NCBI GenBank assembly: GCA_002344355.1
Contig: DDTN01000002.1
Coordinates: 1-64,000, forward strand
From: Proteobacteria bacterium UBA2363
GTDB taxonomy: Bacteria; Pseudomonadota; Gammaproteobacteria; Xanthomonadales; UBA2363
Length of the DNA: 64,000 bases
Direction: 5' to 3'
Below, piece by piece: positions 28,093 through 37,257 of the stretch. The notes beneath the pieces are model-generated. The model was not told the origin of the DNA and ran no database searches. It saw only the letters and a program-made list of their open reading frames with translations. Each line of letters begins with the position of its first letter. Position 1 is the first letter of the stretch. The position numbers were made by a program, and so were the translations under genes.

Positions 28093-29909
28093 GCCGCCTC
28101 CGGACGGGCGTCGCGGCAGGACCGGCCGGCCTGGGTGGTGTGCAGCAGGAACTTGCGCATGTCCCAGGCGCCGGTCGGGCAGCGCTCCGCGCACAGGCCG
28201 CAATGCAGGCAGACGTCCTCGTCCTTGACCATGACCCGCGCCGTCTTCAGCGGCCCGGACACGTACAGGTCCTGCGCCAGGTTGAGCGCCGGGGCGGTCA
28301 GCCGCGTGCGCAGCTCGTCCTCCGGCCCGTTCGCGGTGAAGCTGATGCAGTCCATCGGGCAGATGTCGACGCAGGCGTCGCACTCGATGCACTTGCCGTC
28401 CTCGAACACGGTCTGCACGTCGCAGTTCAGGCAGCGCTGCGCCTCGCGCCAGGCGGTGGCGTCGTCGAAGCCCAGCTCGACCTCCAGGTCGATGCGGCGC
28501 AGGGCCTGCTCGGTCGGCGCCCAGGGGACCTTGTGGCGCTCCTCGGGCGAGATGTCGTTGTCGTAGCTCCACTCGTGGATGCCCATCTTCTGGGAGACCA
28601 GGCTCACCGCCGGTGCCGGCCGTTCGCGGGGCTCCTCGCCGCTCAGCAGGCGGTCGATCGACACCGCCGCCTCGTGGCCGTGCGCGACCGCCCAGATGAT
28701 GTTCTTCGGGCCGAACGCGGCGTCGCCGCCGAACAGCACGTGCGGCAGGCTCGACTGCAGGGTGTCCTTGTCCAGCACCGGCAGGCCCCAGCGGTCGAAC
28801 TCGATGCCGGCGTCGCGCTCGATCCAGGGAAAGGCGTTCTCCTGGCCGACCGCCACCAGCACCTCGTCGCAGGCGATCAGCTCGTCGGGCTCGCCGGTCG
28901 GCACCAGGCTGCGCCGGCCGTCGGCGCCGTACTCGGCGCGCACGCGCTGGAAACGCATGCCGGTCAGCCGTCCGTCCTCGTGCTCGAAGGCCAGCGGCAC
29001 CCGGTAGTCGAGGATCGGGATGCCCTCGTGCATGGCATCCTCCTTCTCCCAGGGCGAGGCCTTCATCTCGTCGAAGCCCGAGCGCACCACCACGGTCACC
29101 GTCTCGCCGCCCAGCCGTCGCGCCGACCGGCAGCAGTCCATCGCCGTGTTGCCGCCGCCGAGCACCAGCACCCGGCGGCCGACCCGCTCGACGTGGCCGA
29201 AGTACACCGAGGCCAGCCAGTCGATGCCGATGTGGATGTGCGCGGCCGCCTCCCGGCGGCCGGGAAGGTCCAGGTCGCGGCCCCGCGGCGCGCCGCAGCC
29301 GACGAACACCGCATCGTGGCCTTCGGCGAGCAGCGCCTTCATGGACTCGATGCGCCGGCCGCCGACGAACTCGACGCCGAGGTCGAGCACGTAGCCGACC
29401 TCCTCGTCGATCACCGGTTCCGGCAGCCGGAAGCGCGGCACCTGGGTGCGCATGAAGCCGCCGGCCTTGGCCTCGGCGTCGTAGACCGTGACCTGGTAGC
29501 CGAGCGGCGCCAGGTCGCGGGCGACGGTCAGCGAGGCGGGTCCGGCACCGATGCAGGCGATGCGCCGGCCGTTGCCGCGCGCGGCCTTCTTCGGCATGCG
29601 CGCCCTGACGTCGCCCTTGAGGTCGGCGGCGACGCGCTTGAGCCGGCAGATCGCCACCGGCTCCGGCTTCTCGCCGTTGCCCTCCTCGACCCGGCCGCGC
29701 CGGCAGGCCGGCTCGCAGGGCCGGTCGCAGGTACGGCCGAGGATGCCCGGGAAGACGTTGCTGCGCCAGTTCACCATGTAGGCGTCGGCATGACGCCCGG
29801 CGGCGATCAGGCGGATGTATTCGGGCACCGGCGTATGCGCCGGACAGGCCCACTGGCAGTCGACCACCTTGTGGAAGTAACCGGGGTCGCGGATGTCCGT
29901 CGGGTGCAC
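28089..29909 (-). CDS. GltD-like FAD/NAD(P) oxidoreductase with ferredoxin domain
   Basis: A 606-residue GltD-like subunit. The N-terminus has CPAHTPVPEYIRLI and CDRPCEPACRRG (iron-sulfur ligands). An FAD site, IACIGAGPASLTVARDL, and an NAD(P) site, VLVLGGGNTAMDCCRSARR, follow. The C-terminus has two 4Fe-4S ferredoxin motifs, CIECDACVDICPMDC and CLHCGLCAERCPTG. As first gene of the operon it could link 2-oxoacid oxidation to NAD(P). The GTG at 29907-29909 is preferred because GGAGG lies 5 nt upstream; a GTG two codons earlier is possible. Confidence 0.92.
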   Translation of the reverse strand: MHPTDIRDPGYFHKVVDCQWACPAHTPVPEYIRLIAAGRHADAYMVNWRSNVFPGILGRTCDRPCEPACRRGRVEEGNGEKPEPVAICRLKRVAADLKGDVRARMPKKAARGNGRRIACIGAGPASLTVARDLAPLGYQVTVYDAEAKAGGFMRTQVPRFRLPEPVIDEEVGYVLDLGVEFVGGRRIESMKALLAEGHDAVFVGCGAPRGRDLDLPGRREAAAHIHIGIDWLASVYFGHVERVGRRVLVLGGGNTAMDCCRSARRLGGETVTVVVRSGFDEMKASPWEKEDAMHEGIPILDYRVPLAFEHEDGRLTGMRFQRVRAEYGADGRRSLVPTGEPDELIACDEVLVAVGQENAFPWIERDAGIEFDRWGLPVLDKDTLQSSLPHVLFGGDAAFGPKNIIWAVAHGHEAAVSIDRLLSGEEPRERPAPAVSLVSQKMGIHEWSYDNDISPEERHKVPWAPTEQALRRIDLEVELGFDDATAWREAQRCLNCDVQTVFEDGKCIECDACVDICPMDCISFTANGPEDELRTRLTAPALNLAQDLYVSGPLKTARVMVKDEDVCLHCGLCAERCPTGAWDMRKFLLHTTQAGRSCRDARPEAA

Positions 29910-30105
29910 GCCCACCTCCGTGTCATGGCGACCGCCGCCGGCGCCCGCGCGGAACGGCGCGACCCGGGTCGCGACCCGAGTCTAGCCGCCGGCGTGCAGC
30001 GGTCATGCTGCGGCGCAACGCCGGCCGCCCCTGCCATCGGTCATGGCAACCGGCCGGCCAGGACCGGCATCGAACCGGCGTTGCCCACCCCTGGAGGATG
30101 CCCGC

Positions 30106-30897
30106 ATGCGTCGCCTTGCCCTTTGCCTCGTCCTGCTGTTCGCCAGCCTTCCCGCCAGCGCCGCCGAACCTCCGGCCAGGGTCCTGCTGCTCGGCACCTG
30201 GCACTTCGCCAATCCCGGCCTGGACCTGCACAACACCAGGAGCATCGACGTGCTGGAAGCAGCAGCCCAGGAACAGATCGCGACCCTGGTCGAACGGCTG
30301 GCCCGGTTCGCCCCGGACCGCGTGTTCGTGGAGTGGCCGGCGGAACTCACCGACCAGCGCTACGCCGCCTGGCTGGCCGACGAGCTGCCGCCCTCCCGCA
30401 ACGAGGTGGTGCAGCTCGGTTTCCGGCTGGCGCGCCTGCAGGGCCACGCCCGCGTGCACGGCATCGACGTCGAGGGCCGCTTTCCCTTCGAGGCGGTCCT
30501 GGACTGGGCGAAGGCCAACGGTCGCGACGGCGAGCTGCTGGCCGGCCAGGGCCAGGTCGCGGCCTGGACCGCGGAAATCGAGGCCCTGCAGCGGAACGAG
30601 GGCATCGTCGCGGCGCTGCGTGCCATGAACGACCCTGGGCGCATCGATGCCGGCCACGGCCTCTACATGGCCATGCTGCGGTTCGGCGCCGGCGCCGACC
30701 AGCCTGGCGTCGAACTCAACACCGCCTGGTTCGAACGCAACATGCGCATCTGCGCCCAGCTGCTGCAGCAGCTGCAGGCGGGCGAACGCGCCGTGGTGAT
30801 CTTCGGCGCCGGCCACCTGCCCTGGCTGCGGCGCTGCGTGATCGATAGCCCCGGCGTGGCGCTGGAACCGACGGCGCGCTGGCTGTCTGGCGACTGA
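30106..30897 (+). CDS. DUF5694 family exported protein
   Basis: A 263-residue protein with a signal peptide (LALCLVLLFASLPASA) followed by the DUF5694 opening VLLLGTWHFANPGLDLHN and near the end VVIFGAGHLPWLRRCV. The family is distantly like TraB/PrgY-type proteins, with conserved H and E positions (WHF, VEW) that hint at a metal site; no enzymatic role is established to my knowledge. A Shine-Dalgarno CTGGAGG lies 9 nt before ATG 30106. It is divergent from the oxidoreductase operon. Confidence 0.85.
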   Translation: MRRLALCLVLLFASLPASAAEPPARVLLLGTWHFANPGLDLHNTRSIDVLEAAAQEQIATLVERLARFAPDRVFVEWPAELTDQRYAAWLADELPPSRNEVVQLGFRLARLQGHARVHGIDVEGRFPFEAVLDWAKANGRDGELLAGQGQVAAWTAEIEALQRNEGIVAALRAMNDPGRIDAGHGLYMAMLRFGAGADQPGVELNTAWFERNMRICAQLLQQLQAGERAVVIFGAGHLPWLRRCVIDSPGVALEPTARWLSGD

Positions 30898-30955
30898 GCC
30901 GGTCGACCCGCCGGGGCAGCGCGCGGGTGGGCAGGCTGATCGGCGTCCCATGCTG

Positions 30956-30961
30956 TATATT
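30956..30961 (+). promoter_or_regulatory. Candidate -10 element of the multicopper oxidase gene
   Basis: TATATT lies 27 bp before ATG 30988 and is one of the few AT-rich hexamers in the area. The -35 is weak. Confidence 0.35.
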
Positions 30962-30987
30962 CGCGATCGCTTATGAAATGGGTCGCC

Positions 30988-32433
30988 ATGGATCGCCGCC
31001 GGTTCCTGTCCTCGCTTGCCGCCGCCGCAATGCTGCCGTTCGCGGCGGTGACGCCTGTCCAGGGCCAGACCCGTCCGCGGCTCAGGCTGGCCCCTGTCCG
31101 GACGATCCACCGGGGCGGCCAGCCTGTCGTGCTGTCCGCGGCACCGGGCAGCTACGACCTGGGCGCCGGTCCCCGCCCCGGCGCCCTGCTGTTCAACCAG
31201 CAGTGGCCGTCGCCGACCCTGCGCGTCGCGCAGGGCGGCGAATTCGACCTGCGCCTGGACAACGGCCTCGATGAGCCGACCATCGTCCACTGGCATGGCC
31301 TGACCCCGCCGGCGGACATGGACGGCCACCCGATGGCCTCGATCCCCGCCGGTGCCAGCCGCGACTACGGCTTCGTGGTGCACGACCGGCCCGCGACGTA
31401 CTGGTACCACCCGCACCCGCACCACCGTACCGCGTTCCAGGTCTACCACGGGCTGGCCGGCTTCCTGCTGGTCGAGGACGGCCTCGACGAGACGCGCGGA
31501 CTGCCCACCGGCAGCCGCGACCTGCCGCTGTTGCTGGCCGACAAGCGGATCAGCGCGGGCAGCCTGCAGTACGCACCGGCGATGCCGGACATGATGGTCG
31601 GCTTCCTGGGCAACACGGTGCTGGTCAACGGCGCCCAGTCGCCGGTGGCGACCGTGGAACCGGCGGTCCTGCGCCTGCGCCTGCTCAACGGCTCCAATGC
31701 GCGCATCCTGAATCCGGCGTTCGCGGACGGCCGGCCGTTCTGGCTGGTCGGTACGGACGGCGGCCTGCTCGATGCGCCGGTGCCGGTGACCAGCGTGCCC
31801 CTGGCGCCGGGCGAGCGCGTCGAAGTCCTCATCGACCTGCGCGGGGAAGCCGGCAACACCCTGGCGTTCGTCAGCGCGCCGCTGGCGATCACCGCCACCC
31901 TGCCGCCGGCCATCGCGATGCCGCCGCAGGGCAGTGCCTTCCCGCTCCTGCAGTTCGACGTCTCCGCACCCCTGTCCGGTCCACCGGGCGCCATTCCCGC
32001 AGGCTTCGAACCGATGCCCGGACCGGCGCCGGGACCGGCCCCGGTGCGGACCTTCCTGCTCGGCCAGCAGGGCGCCATGCACCTGATCAACGGCACCAGC
32101 TACGAGGGCGGGCGCATCGATTTCCTGGTGCCCCTGGGCGCCACCGAAACCTGGCGCTTCATCAACCAGGGCAACCAGCCGCATCCGATGCACATGCACG
32201 GCAGCCGGTTCCGCGTGACCGCCCGGAGCGGAACGCCGCTGGCCAGCGATGCCGGATGGAAGGACACGGTCCTGGTGCGGGTCGGCGAGACCGTCGACGT
32301 GCGCCTGTCCTTCGAGGTTCCCGGCCTGTTCGTCCTGCATTGCCACAACCTCGAACACGAGGACGAGGGGATGATGCAGAACTTCGTGGTGGGTGACGGC
32401 CTGTTCGCGGACGGCTTCGAGGCCGGCGGCTGA
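30988..32433 (+). CDS. Tat-exported multicopper oxidase
   Basis: A 481-residue protein with an RR signal peptide (MDRRRFLSSLAAAAMLPFAA) and all four copper-site motifs: HWHG near H101, HPHPHH near 141, HPMHMHG, and HCHNLEHEDEGMM (HCH 451-453) with the type-1 copper ligands. It would oxidise phenolic or metal substrates in the periplasm, but the substrate is unknown. An in-frame ATG 15 bp upstream (30973) is the alternative start. The protein ends LFADGFEAGG, a tail also seen in other exported proteins here. Confidence 0.93.
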   Translation: MDRRRFLSSLAAAAMLPFAAVTPVQGQTRPRLRLAPVRTIHRGGQPVVLSAAPGSYDLGAGPRPGALLFNQQWPSPTLRVAQGGEFDLRLDNGLDEPTIVHWHGLTPPADMDGHPMASIPAGASRDYGFVVHDRPATYWYHPHPHHRTAFQVYHGLAGFLLVEDGLDETRGLPTGSRDLPLLLADKRISAGSLQYAPAMPDMMVGFLGNTVLVNGAQSPVATVEPAVLRLRLLNGSNARILNPAFADGRPFWLVGTDGGLLDAPVPVTSVPLAPGERVEVLIDLRGEAGNTLAFVSAPLAITATLPPAIAMPPQGSAFPLLQFDVSAPLSGPPGAIPAGFEPMPGPAPGPAPVRTFLLGQQGAMHLINGTSYEGGRIDFLVPLGATETWRFINQGNQPHPMHMHGSRFRVTARSGTPLASDAGWKDTVLVRVGETVDVRLSFEVPGLFVLHCHNLEHEDEGMMQNFVVGDGLFADGFEAGG

Positions 32434-32471
32434 TTCCCCCGGTCACCGGTCCGGCGTGGCTGTCGCGCACC

Positions 32472-32510
32472 GCCGCGGCCTGCCCGGCCGGTCGCCGGGC
32501 AGGCCGCGGC
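32472..32510. terminator. Strong bidirectional terminator hairpin
   Basis: Perfect 17-bp inverted repeats (32472-32488 and 32494-32510) with a 5-nt loop lie in the 82-bp gap between the convergent multicopper oxidase and anti-sigma genes. There is no T-tract, but the stem is very stable, so it is probably a two-way terminator. Confidence 0.6.
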
Positions 32511-32515
32511 CGCCG

Positions 32516-33301
32516 TCAGGGCTGCACCGGCAGCATCGCGTACCCGGGCGGGACCGCCATCGAGAACAGCGCCGGGTCCAGTCCGCCGGGCGGATCGAAC
32601 TCGAAGCCGATGTCGACCAGCGAGTGGCCGTCGACGGTCAGTTCCAGCGGCAGGCCTTCCTCGGTGGCCCACAGCAGCACGCGGGTGCCGTCGACCTCCA
32701 GTGCCCAGCCCCAGGCGGTGCGCCCGCCGATCAGGCGCGGCTCCGGAAGGCGGTCGGCCAGGCCCTGGTAGTCGCGGATCTCGGCGATCCAGGCCATGGG
32801 ATCGATGTCGCCCAGGAGGTCCTGGACCGGCAGCGGGAACTGCAGGGCCTGGCGCGTGCCGTGCAACAGGGTCAGGGCCTGGCCGGCGACCGGGTCGACC
32901 ACCACGCTGACCTCGCCCTCGACATCGACACGGACCTGGCCGCTGCGCAGCATCGCCACCTGCACGCTCTGGCCTGCGAGGTCGCCGGCGCCGGGCTGGT
33001 CGATGCGCATGCGCAGCGCCTGGAAGTCGGCGAGATGGCGCTGCACGGCCGCGAAGGCGTGGCCGTTGCCGTTGCCGGGCAGGACCAGCAGGGCCAGCGC
33101 CAGCACCAGGCAGGCGCTGCCGGCCAGGGCCCACAGGCCGCCGTGCAGCGGCCGCCGCGTCCGCGCCGGGCGGGCCGCCAGGCGGGCCAGCAGGCGCTGC
33201 TGCGCGCGGTCGCCGGTGCCGGCGTCGGGTGCGCTCGCGCGAAGGGCGGTGGCCGCGCGTGCCAGGCGCGGGTCGAGGGCGGCGTCATCGAGGGCGGTCA
33301 T
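32516..33301 (-). CDS. Membrane protein with LolA-like domain, likely anti-sigma factor
   Basis: A 261-residue single-pass membrane protein. Residues about 1-52 are cytoplasmic and charged, a transmembrane helix follows (WALAGSACLVLALALLVLPG), and the exterior part resembles DUF2092/LolA-type folds (RTAWGWALEVDGTRVLLWAT, EGLPLELTVDG). Its ATG at 33301 overlaps the sigma factor stop (ATGA), the usual sigma/anti-sigma coupling. No HxxxCxxC zinc motif is present, so this is not a ZAS-type anti-sigma. The role is inferred from position and topology. Confidence 0.72.
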   Translation of the reverse strand: MTALDDAALDPRLARAATALRASAPDAGTGDRAQQRLLARLAARPARTRRPLHGGLWALAGSACLVLALALLVLPGNGNGHAFAAVQRHLADFQALRMRIDQPGAGDLAGQSVQVAMLRSGQVRVDVEGEVSVVVDPVAGQALTLLHGTRQALQFPLPVQDLLGDIDPMAWIAEIRDYQGLADRLPEPRLIGGRTAWGWALEVDGTRVLLWATEEGLPLELTVDGHSLVDIGFEFDPPGGLDPALFSMAVPPGYAMLPVQP

Positions 33302-33867
33302 GGCAGCTTCTCCGGTTCGTTGGCAGTCCAGGGGGTGATGTGTGCGCACAGGGCTCGGCCGGCGCGATGCAGGCAGACGGCGACATGGCCGGGAGCGATG
33401 CCCAGGGCGCGGGCGATCGCGGCGTTGTCGAGGCCATCGAGATGGCGCAGGGCGAAGCACTGGGCCTGCAGGCGCGGCAGGCGGGCGAGGCGGGCGCGCA
33501 GCCATGCGGCCTGTTCGGCCTGGTCGGCATGCTGGTCGGGCTGCGGCACCGACGCGCCCAGCGCCTGCAGCGCGACCTCCGGCAGCAGTCGCAACCAGCG
33601 GCGCTGCCGGCGCAGGCGGTCGATCGCCATCCGGGTGGCGCTGGTCGCCAGGAACGCCGGCCAGTTGCCGACCTCGGGCACCGGACGCTCCAGCAACTGC
33701 ACGAACAGGTCCTGCTGCACGTCCTCGGCCTGGGCGGCATCGCCGAGGACGCGGAACGCGGACAGGAACACGGTGCGGCCGTAGGCGCCGGCCAGTTCGG
33801 CCACGCGCGGCGGGTCGAGCGGGATGCTCATCGACGGCGCGGCCAGGGACAGGGTGGGAGGTGGCAT
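33298..33867 (-). CDS. ECF-type RNA polymerase sigma factor
   Basis: A 189-residue sigma-70 family protein. Region 2 includes VFLSAFRVLGDAAQAEDVQQ and ATSATRMAIDRLRRQ; region 4 has LPRLQAQCFALRHLDGLDN and AAIARALGIAPGHVAVCLHR. The start at 33867 follows a clear Shine-Dalgarno (AAGGAG on the coding strand); another ATG seven codons upstream is less likely. The anti-sigma-like gene is coupled downstream. The regulon is unknown; the window has no obvious matching promoter pair. Confidence 0.88.
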   Translation of the reverse strand: MPPPTLSLAAPSMSIPLDPPRVAELAGAYGRTVFLSAFRVLGDAAQAEDVQQDLFVQLLERPVPEVGNWPAFLATSATRMAIDRLRRQRRWLRLLPEVALQALGASVPQPDQHADQAEQAAWLRARLARLPRLQAQCFALRHLDGLDNAAIARALGIAPGHVAVCLHRAGRALCAHITPWTANEPEKLP

Positions 33868-34068
33868 GGGTGCTCCTTGCTTGGGCACCCTTCAGACGCC
33901 TGGCGCATGCCTGCCATTACAGGACCCCTCGGCATCCGGCCCGTCGGCATCCGCGCGCAGGGGTGACCGCCGGGACGCGGGACCGTGTCCGGCAGGGCGC
34001 GGCGCCGATGCGTCGACTACCCCATGGCGCGCCGGCGGCCGGACGACCCGGCCGCCGTGGCGCACGGC

Positions 34069-36024
34069 TCAGCCGCCCGGCGCCACCCGCTTGCCCTTGA
34101 GGTGGGTGTCGAGGAAGGCCAGCACGCGGGCGTAACCCTCGATCTGGTTCTTCTTGCGGGTGAAGCCGTGGCCCTCGTCGTCGAACAGCACGTACTCGAC
34201 CGGCACGCCGCTGGCGCGCACCGCGGCGACGATGTCGTCGCTCTCGGCCTGGATGACGCGCGGGTCGTTGGCGCCCTGCAGGACGATCAGCGGCCGGACG
34301 ATCTTGTCGGCATGGAACAGCGGCGAGGTCGCGATCAGGAACTCGCGGTCGCGCTCGGGGTGGCCGATCTCCGCGTACAGGGCCTCGCGCTGGCTCTCCC
34401 ACCACGGCGGGATGCTCTCCAGGGTTCGGATCCAGTTGCTGACGCCGAAGATGTTGACGCCGACGTCGAACTCCTCCGGGTGGAAGGCCAGCGCCGCCAG
34501 CGTCATGTAGCCGCCGTAGCTGCCGCCCATGATGCCGATCCGGTCGCCGTCGACCCAGTCCTGGGCGGCCAGCCACTTGCGCGCCTCCAGGCAGTCCCAC
34601 AGCGGCTCGCGGCCGTGCCTGCCGTCGTCGGCGGCGAAGAAGGTCTTGCCGTAGCCGGAGCTGCCGCGGTTGTTGATGCCGAGCACCGCGTAGCCGTTGT
34701 TGGCCAGGTACTGGGCCACGTAGTTCCAGGAGCGGGTGGTCTGGCCGCCCGGGCCGCCGTGCACCAGGACGATCGCCGGCACCGGCGTGCCGGCGCTGGC
34801 CTGGTGCGGCTTCCACAGGATGTTGGGGATCTCCATGCCGTCGAAGCTGGGGAAGCGCACCACGGTGGAATCGACCAGGTCGGCCGGATCGATCGCCGGG
34901 TTCAGCGCCTTCACCAGTTGCCGCGGCTCGCCGCCCAGCTCCAGGGCGTAGAGGTCGCTGGGCTGGCGGTCGCCGTTGAGGTAGAAGGCCAGGCGCTGTT
35001 CGGAGCGGGCCATCGACAGGCCGCGGATCTCGCCGGCCGGCAGCGCCGGCAGCGGCACCCGGGCGCCGCTGGCGGCCTCGTACAGCTCGACCATCACCGA
35101 ACCGTCGGCATTGATGCCGACCGCCCGGTAGCGACCGTTGTGCGAGTAGCTGGCGTAGACGATGTCCCAGTCGGCCTGCTGGACGTCGGCGTGTTCGCCG
35201 CTGGCCAGGTCGAAGCGGCGCAGGCGGAAGAACTCGCTGCCGTCGTTGCTGGTGTACAGCAGGTGGCTGGCGTCCGGCGCGAAGTCCTCGACCGCGAACT
35301 GGGCGTTGCCCTCGTGCGGGCTCAGGTGCGTGGTCTCGCCGCTCTGCCGGTCGTGCAGGTAGATGTCGTTGTTGACCGTGGTGTCCGGCTTGGCCAGCGC
35401 GATGTAGCGGCCGTCGCCGCTGACCGGACCGGGCTGGAAGCCGGTGTCGTTGCGGAAGATCAGCTCGCGCGCGTAGCTGCCGGCGTCGTAGGCGTAGACG
35501 TCGAAGTAGCGCGCGTCGCGCTCGTTGCTGAGCACGAAGAAGCGGTCGCCGTCCTGGCTGAAGCCGGCGAACATCGCCTTCAGGTTCTCGCCGGGCGTCA
35601 GGTCGCGCTCGCTGCCGTCGGCCTCGACGACGTACAGGTGGTTGAGCTCGTTGCCGCCCTGGTCGCGGGTCAGCAGGATGCGGTCGTCGGCCGGGAAGAA
35701 GGCGACCGCGAAGCTGTTGTCGCCGCTGCCTTCGGTCACCGCCGTCCACTCGCCGCCGGCCACCGGCAGGTGGTAGACGTTCCAGGTGCCGCTGCGGTTG
35801 GACGAGAACAGGATCCGCGACTCGTCGTGCGAGAAGCTGGCGCCGGCGACGCTGGTGCTCTCGACGAAATCCTCGATGCGGTAGCTGCGGGCCGGGCGCT
35901 GGACCGCCGGGGCGGCCGGGGTCGCGGCGGGGGTGGCGGCGCTGTCCGGAGGAGGTGCCGGGGCCCGGTCGCAGGCGGCCAGCAGGACGACGCTCAGGGA
36001 CAGCAGGGACAGTGCGGCTTTCAC
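34069..36024 (-). CDS. S9 family prolyl oligopeptidase, lipoprotein
   Basis: A 651-residue peptidase with a lipoprotein signal (ALSLLSLSVVLLAAC, lipobox at C17) and a proline/alanine-rich linker. About residues 45-380 form a WD40/propeller-like regulatory domain and about 390-651 the peptidase domain. The catalytic serine is in GIMGGSYGGYM near residue 502; the acid is in GANDPRV and the histidine in DDEGHGFTRK. It would cleave peptides at the outer membrane or in the periplasm. The GTG at 36022-36024 gives a good signal peptide. Confidence 0.92.
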   Translation of the reverse strand: MKAALSLLSLSVVLLAACDRAPAPPPDSAATPAATPAAPAVQRPARSYRIEDFVESTSVAGASFSHDESRILFSSNRSGTWNVYHLPVAGGEWTAVTEGSGDNSFAVAFFPADDRILLTRDQGGNELNHLYVVEADGSERDLTPGENLKAMFAGFSQDGDRFFVLSNERDARYFDVYAYDAGSYARELIFRNDTGFQPGPVSGDGRYIALAKPDTTVNNDIYLHDRQSGETTHLSPHEGNAQFAVEDFAPDASHLLYTSNDGSEFFRLRRFDLASGEHADVQQADWDIVYASYSHNGRYRAVGINADGSVMVELYEAASGARVPLPALPAGEIRGLSMARSEQRLAFYLNGDRQPSDLYALELGGEPRQLVKALNPAIDPADLVDSTVVRFPSFDGMEIPNILWKPHQASAGTPVPAIVLVHGGPGGQTTRSWNYVAQYLANNGYAVLGINNRGSSGYGKTFFAADDGRHGREPLWDCLEARKWLAAQDWVDGDRIGIMGGSYGGYMTLAALAFHPEEFDVGVNIFGVSNWIRTLESIPPWWESQREALYAEIGHPERDREFLIATSPLFHADKIVRPLIVLQGANDPRVIQAESDDIVAAVRASGVPVEYVLFDDEGHGFTRKKNQIEGYARVLAFLDTHLKGKRVAPGG

Positions 36025-36227
36025 CGGCAGGCTCCGGACGGGACGGGACGCCCAGCATCGGGCATCGCTGACGCCGCGGAGCGGGCCGGAAGTCATGGCC
36101 GGGGCGGGCGCCGGCGGCCGGCGCGCCGGCCGGACCCGCGGGTGGGCCGTGCCCGACGTCCGGAGGTGCGTCCCGGGTCGCCGGAAGCCGTCAGGCCGCG
36201 GCCGCCCCGGTGGCTGCCCGCCGCGCC

Positions 36228-37130
36228 TCAGTCGCCGCCGACGCCGGTGAGCGTCCGGCTCAGCGCCAGCAGCCGGGCCTGGGCCCGGGCGTCTTCCGAC
36301 TGCGCCGCCAGCGGCGCCGGCTTGCCGTCGACGTAGAAGGCGCCGGGTACCAGGGTCGGCGCGTCGATCAGGGCCATGACCGTGTCGCGGCCCTCGGCCA
36401 CGGTGGTGCGCGGCGGCACGCCGATGTCGCGGACCATGGTGGTGTCCATCAGGGTGGCCGGGTGCAGCGAGATCATGGTGATGCCGTCGGCGGCGAACGC
36501 CGGCGCCAGTGCCGCGGTCATGGTCACCTGCGCCTGCTTGCTCTGGCCGTAGCCGCGGGCGCTGGCCCCGGGTTGCTCCAGCATGACGTCGTCGAAGTCG
36601 ATGTCGTGGGCGCTGATCGAGGCGACGTTGACCACCCGCGACGGCGCCGCCGCCGCCAGCGCCGGGCGCAGCCGGTGCACCAGGATCCAGCCGGCCAGGT
36701 AGTTGACCGCGAACTGCAGTTCGTGGCCGTCCTCGCTGGTCCGCCGCGGCTGGGCGCCGGTGATCGCGATGCCGGCGTTGTTGACCAGCAGGTCGAGCCG
36801 CGGGTGGCGGGCGGCGATGGCGTCGGCGAAGTCGCGCACGCCCTGGAGCGAGGCGAAATCGGCGGCGACGAATTCCGCCGAGCCCTGTCCCGCGGCGGCG
36901 ATCTCGTCGACCACCGCCTGGCCGCGCGCGGCGTTGCGGCCATGGACGATGACGTGCGCGCCCTGCGCCGCCAGCGCCAGCGCCAGCGCGCGGCCCAGGC
37001 CGTCGGTGGAGCCGGTGACCAGTACGGTCCTGCCGGCGTCGGCAGGCGGCTCGGCAGCCAGCGCCACCGGCAACGGCGCGACCAGTGCCAGGACCAGGAC
37101 GAGCAGGCGGATCGGGGCGGTCGGGCGCAT
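36228..37130 (-). CDS. Short-chain dehydrogenase with signal peptide (paralog 1)
   Basis: A 300-residue classical SDR preceded by an N-terminal export signal (IRLLVLVLALVAPLPVALA). The NAD(P) motif is TGSTDGLG, the NNAG block is LLVNNAGIAITG, and the catalytic YxxxK is YGQSKQA with the upstream serine in ASISAHD. SDRs are normally cytosolic, so exported ones are unusual because NAD(P) is scarce outside. It is closely similar along its whole length to the gene at 43722-44657. It is divergent from the CHRD gene. Confidence 0.85.
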   Translation of the reverse strand: MRPTAPIRLLVLVLALVAPLPVALAAEPPADAGRTVLVTGSTDGLGRALALALAAQGAHVIVHGRNAARGQAVVDEIAAAGQGSAEFVAADFASLQGVRDFADAIAARHPRLDLLVNNAGIAITGAQPRRTSEDGHELQFAVNYLAGWILVHRLRPALAAAAPSRVVNVASISAHDIDFDDVMLEQPGASARGYGQSKQAQVTMTAALAPAFAADGITMISLHPATLMDTTMVRDIGVPPRTTVAEGRDTVMALIDAPTLVPGAFYVDGKPAPLAAQSEDARAQARLLALSRTLTGVGGD

Positions 37131-37257
37131 CGGGGCGGCTCCAGCGGAAGGCAGGCAGCCGACTATAGACCCGCCCGGCAGGCGCCGCCGCCCGGGACTA
37201 TGCTGGACGGGCGCCGGCCATCCCGACCGGCGGCCGACGCCCTTCCGGGAGGTGCCC

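Noticed and set aside
26260..29853. Single 1197-codon frame joining the oxidoreductase alpha subunit to sequence inside the GltD-like gene
   Set aside because: Only the part after ATG 28092 has family content; the rest is an out-of-frame reading of the neighbouring gene.
34000..34068. Possible extra small gene downstream of the S9 peptidase gene
   Set aside because: The short open frames there have no ribosome site and only GC-driven arginine/alanine-rich translations.
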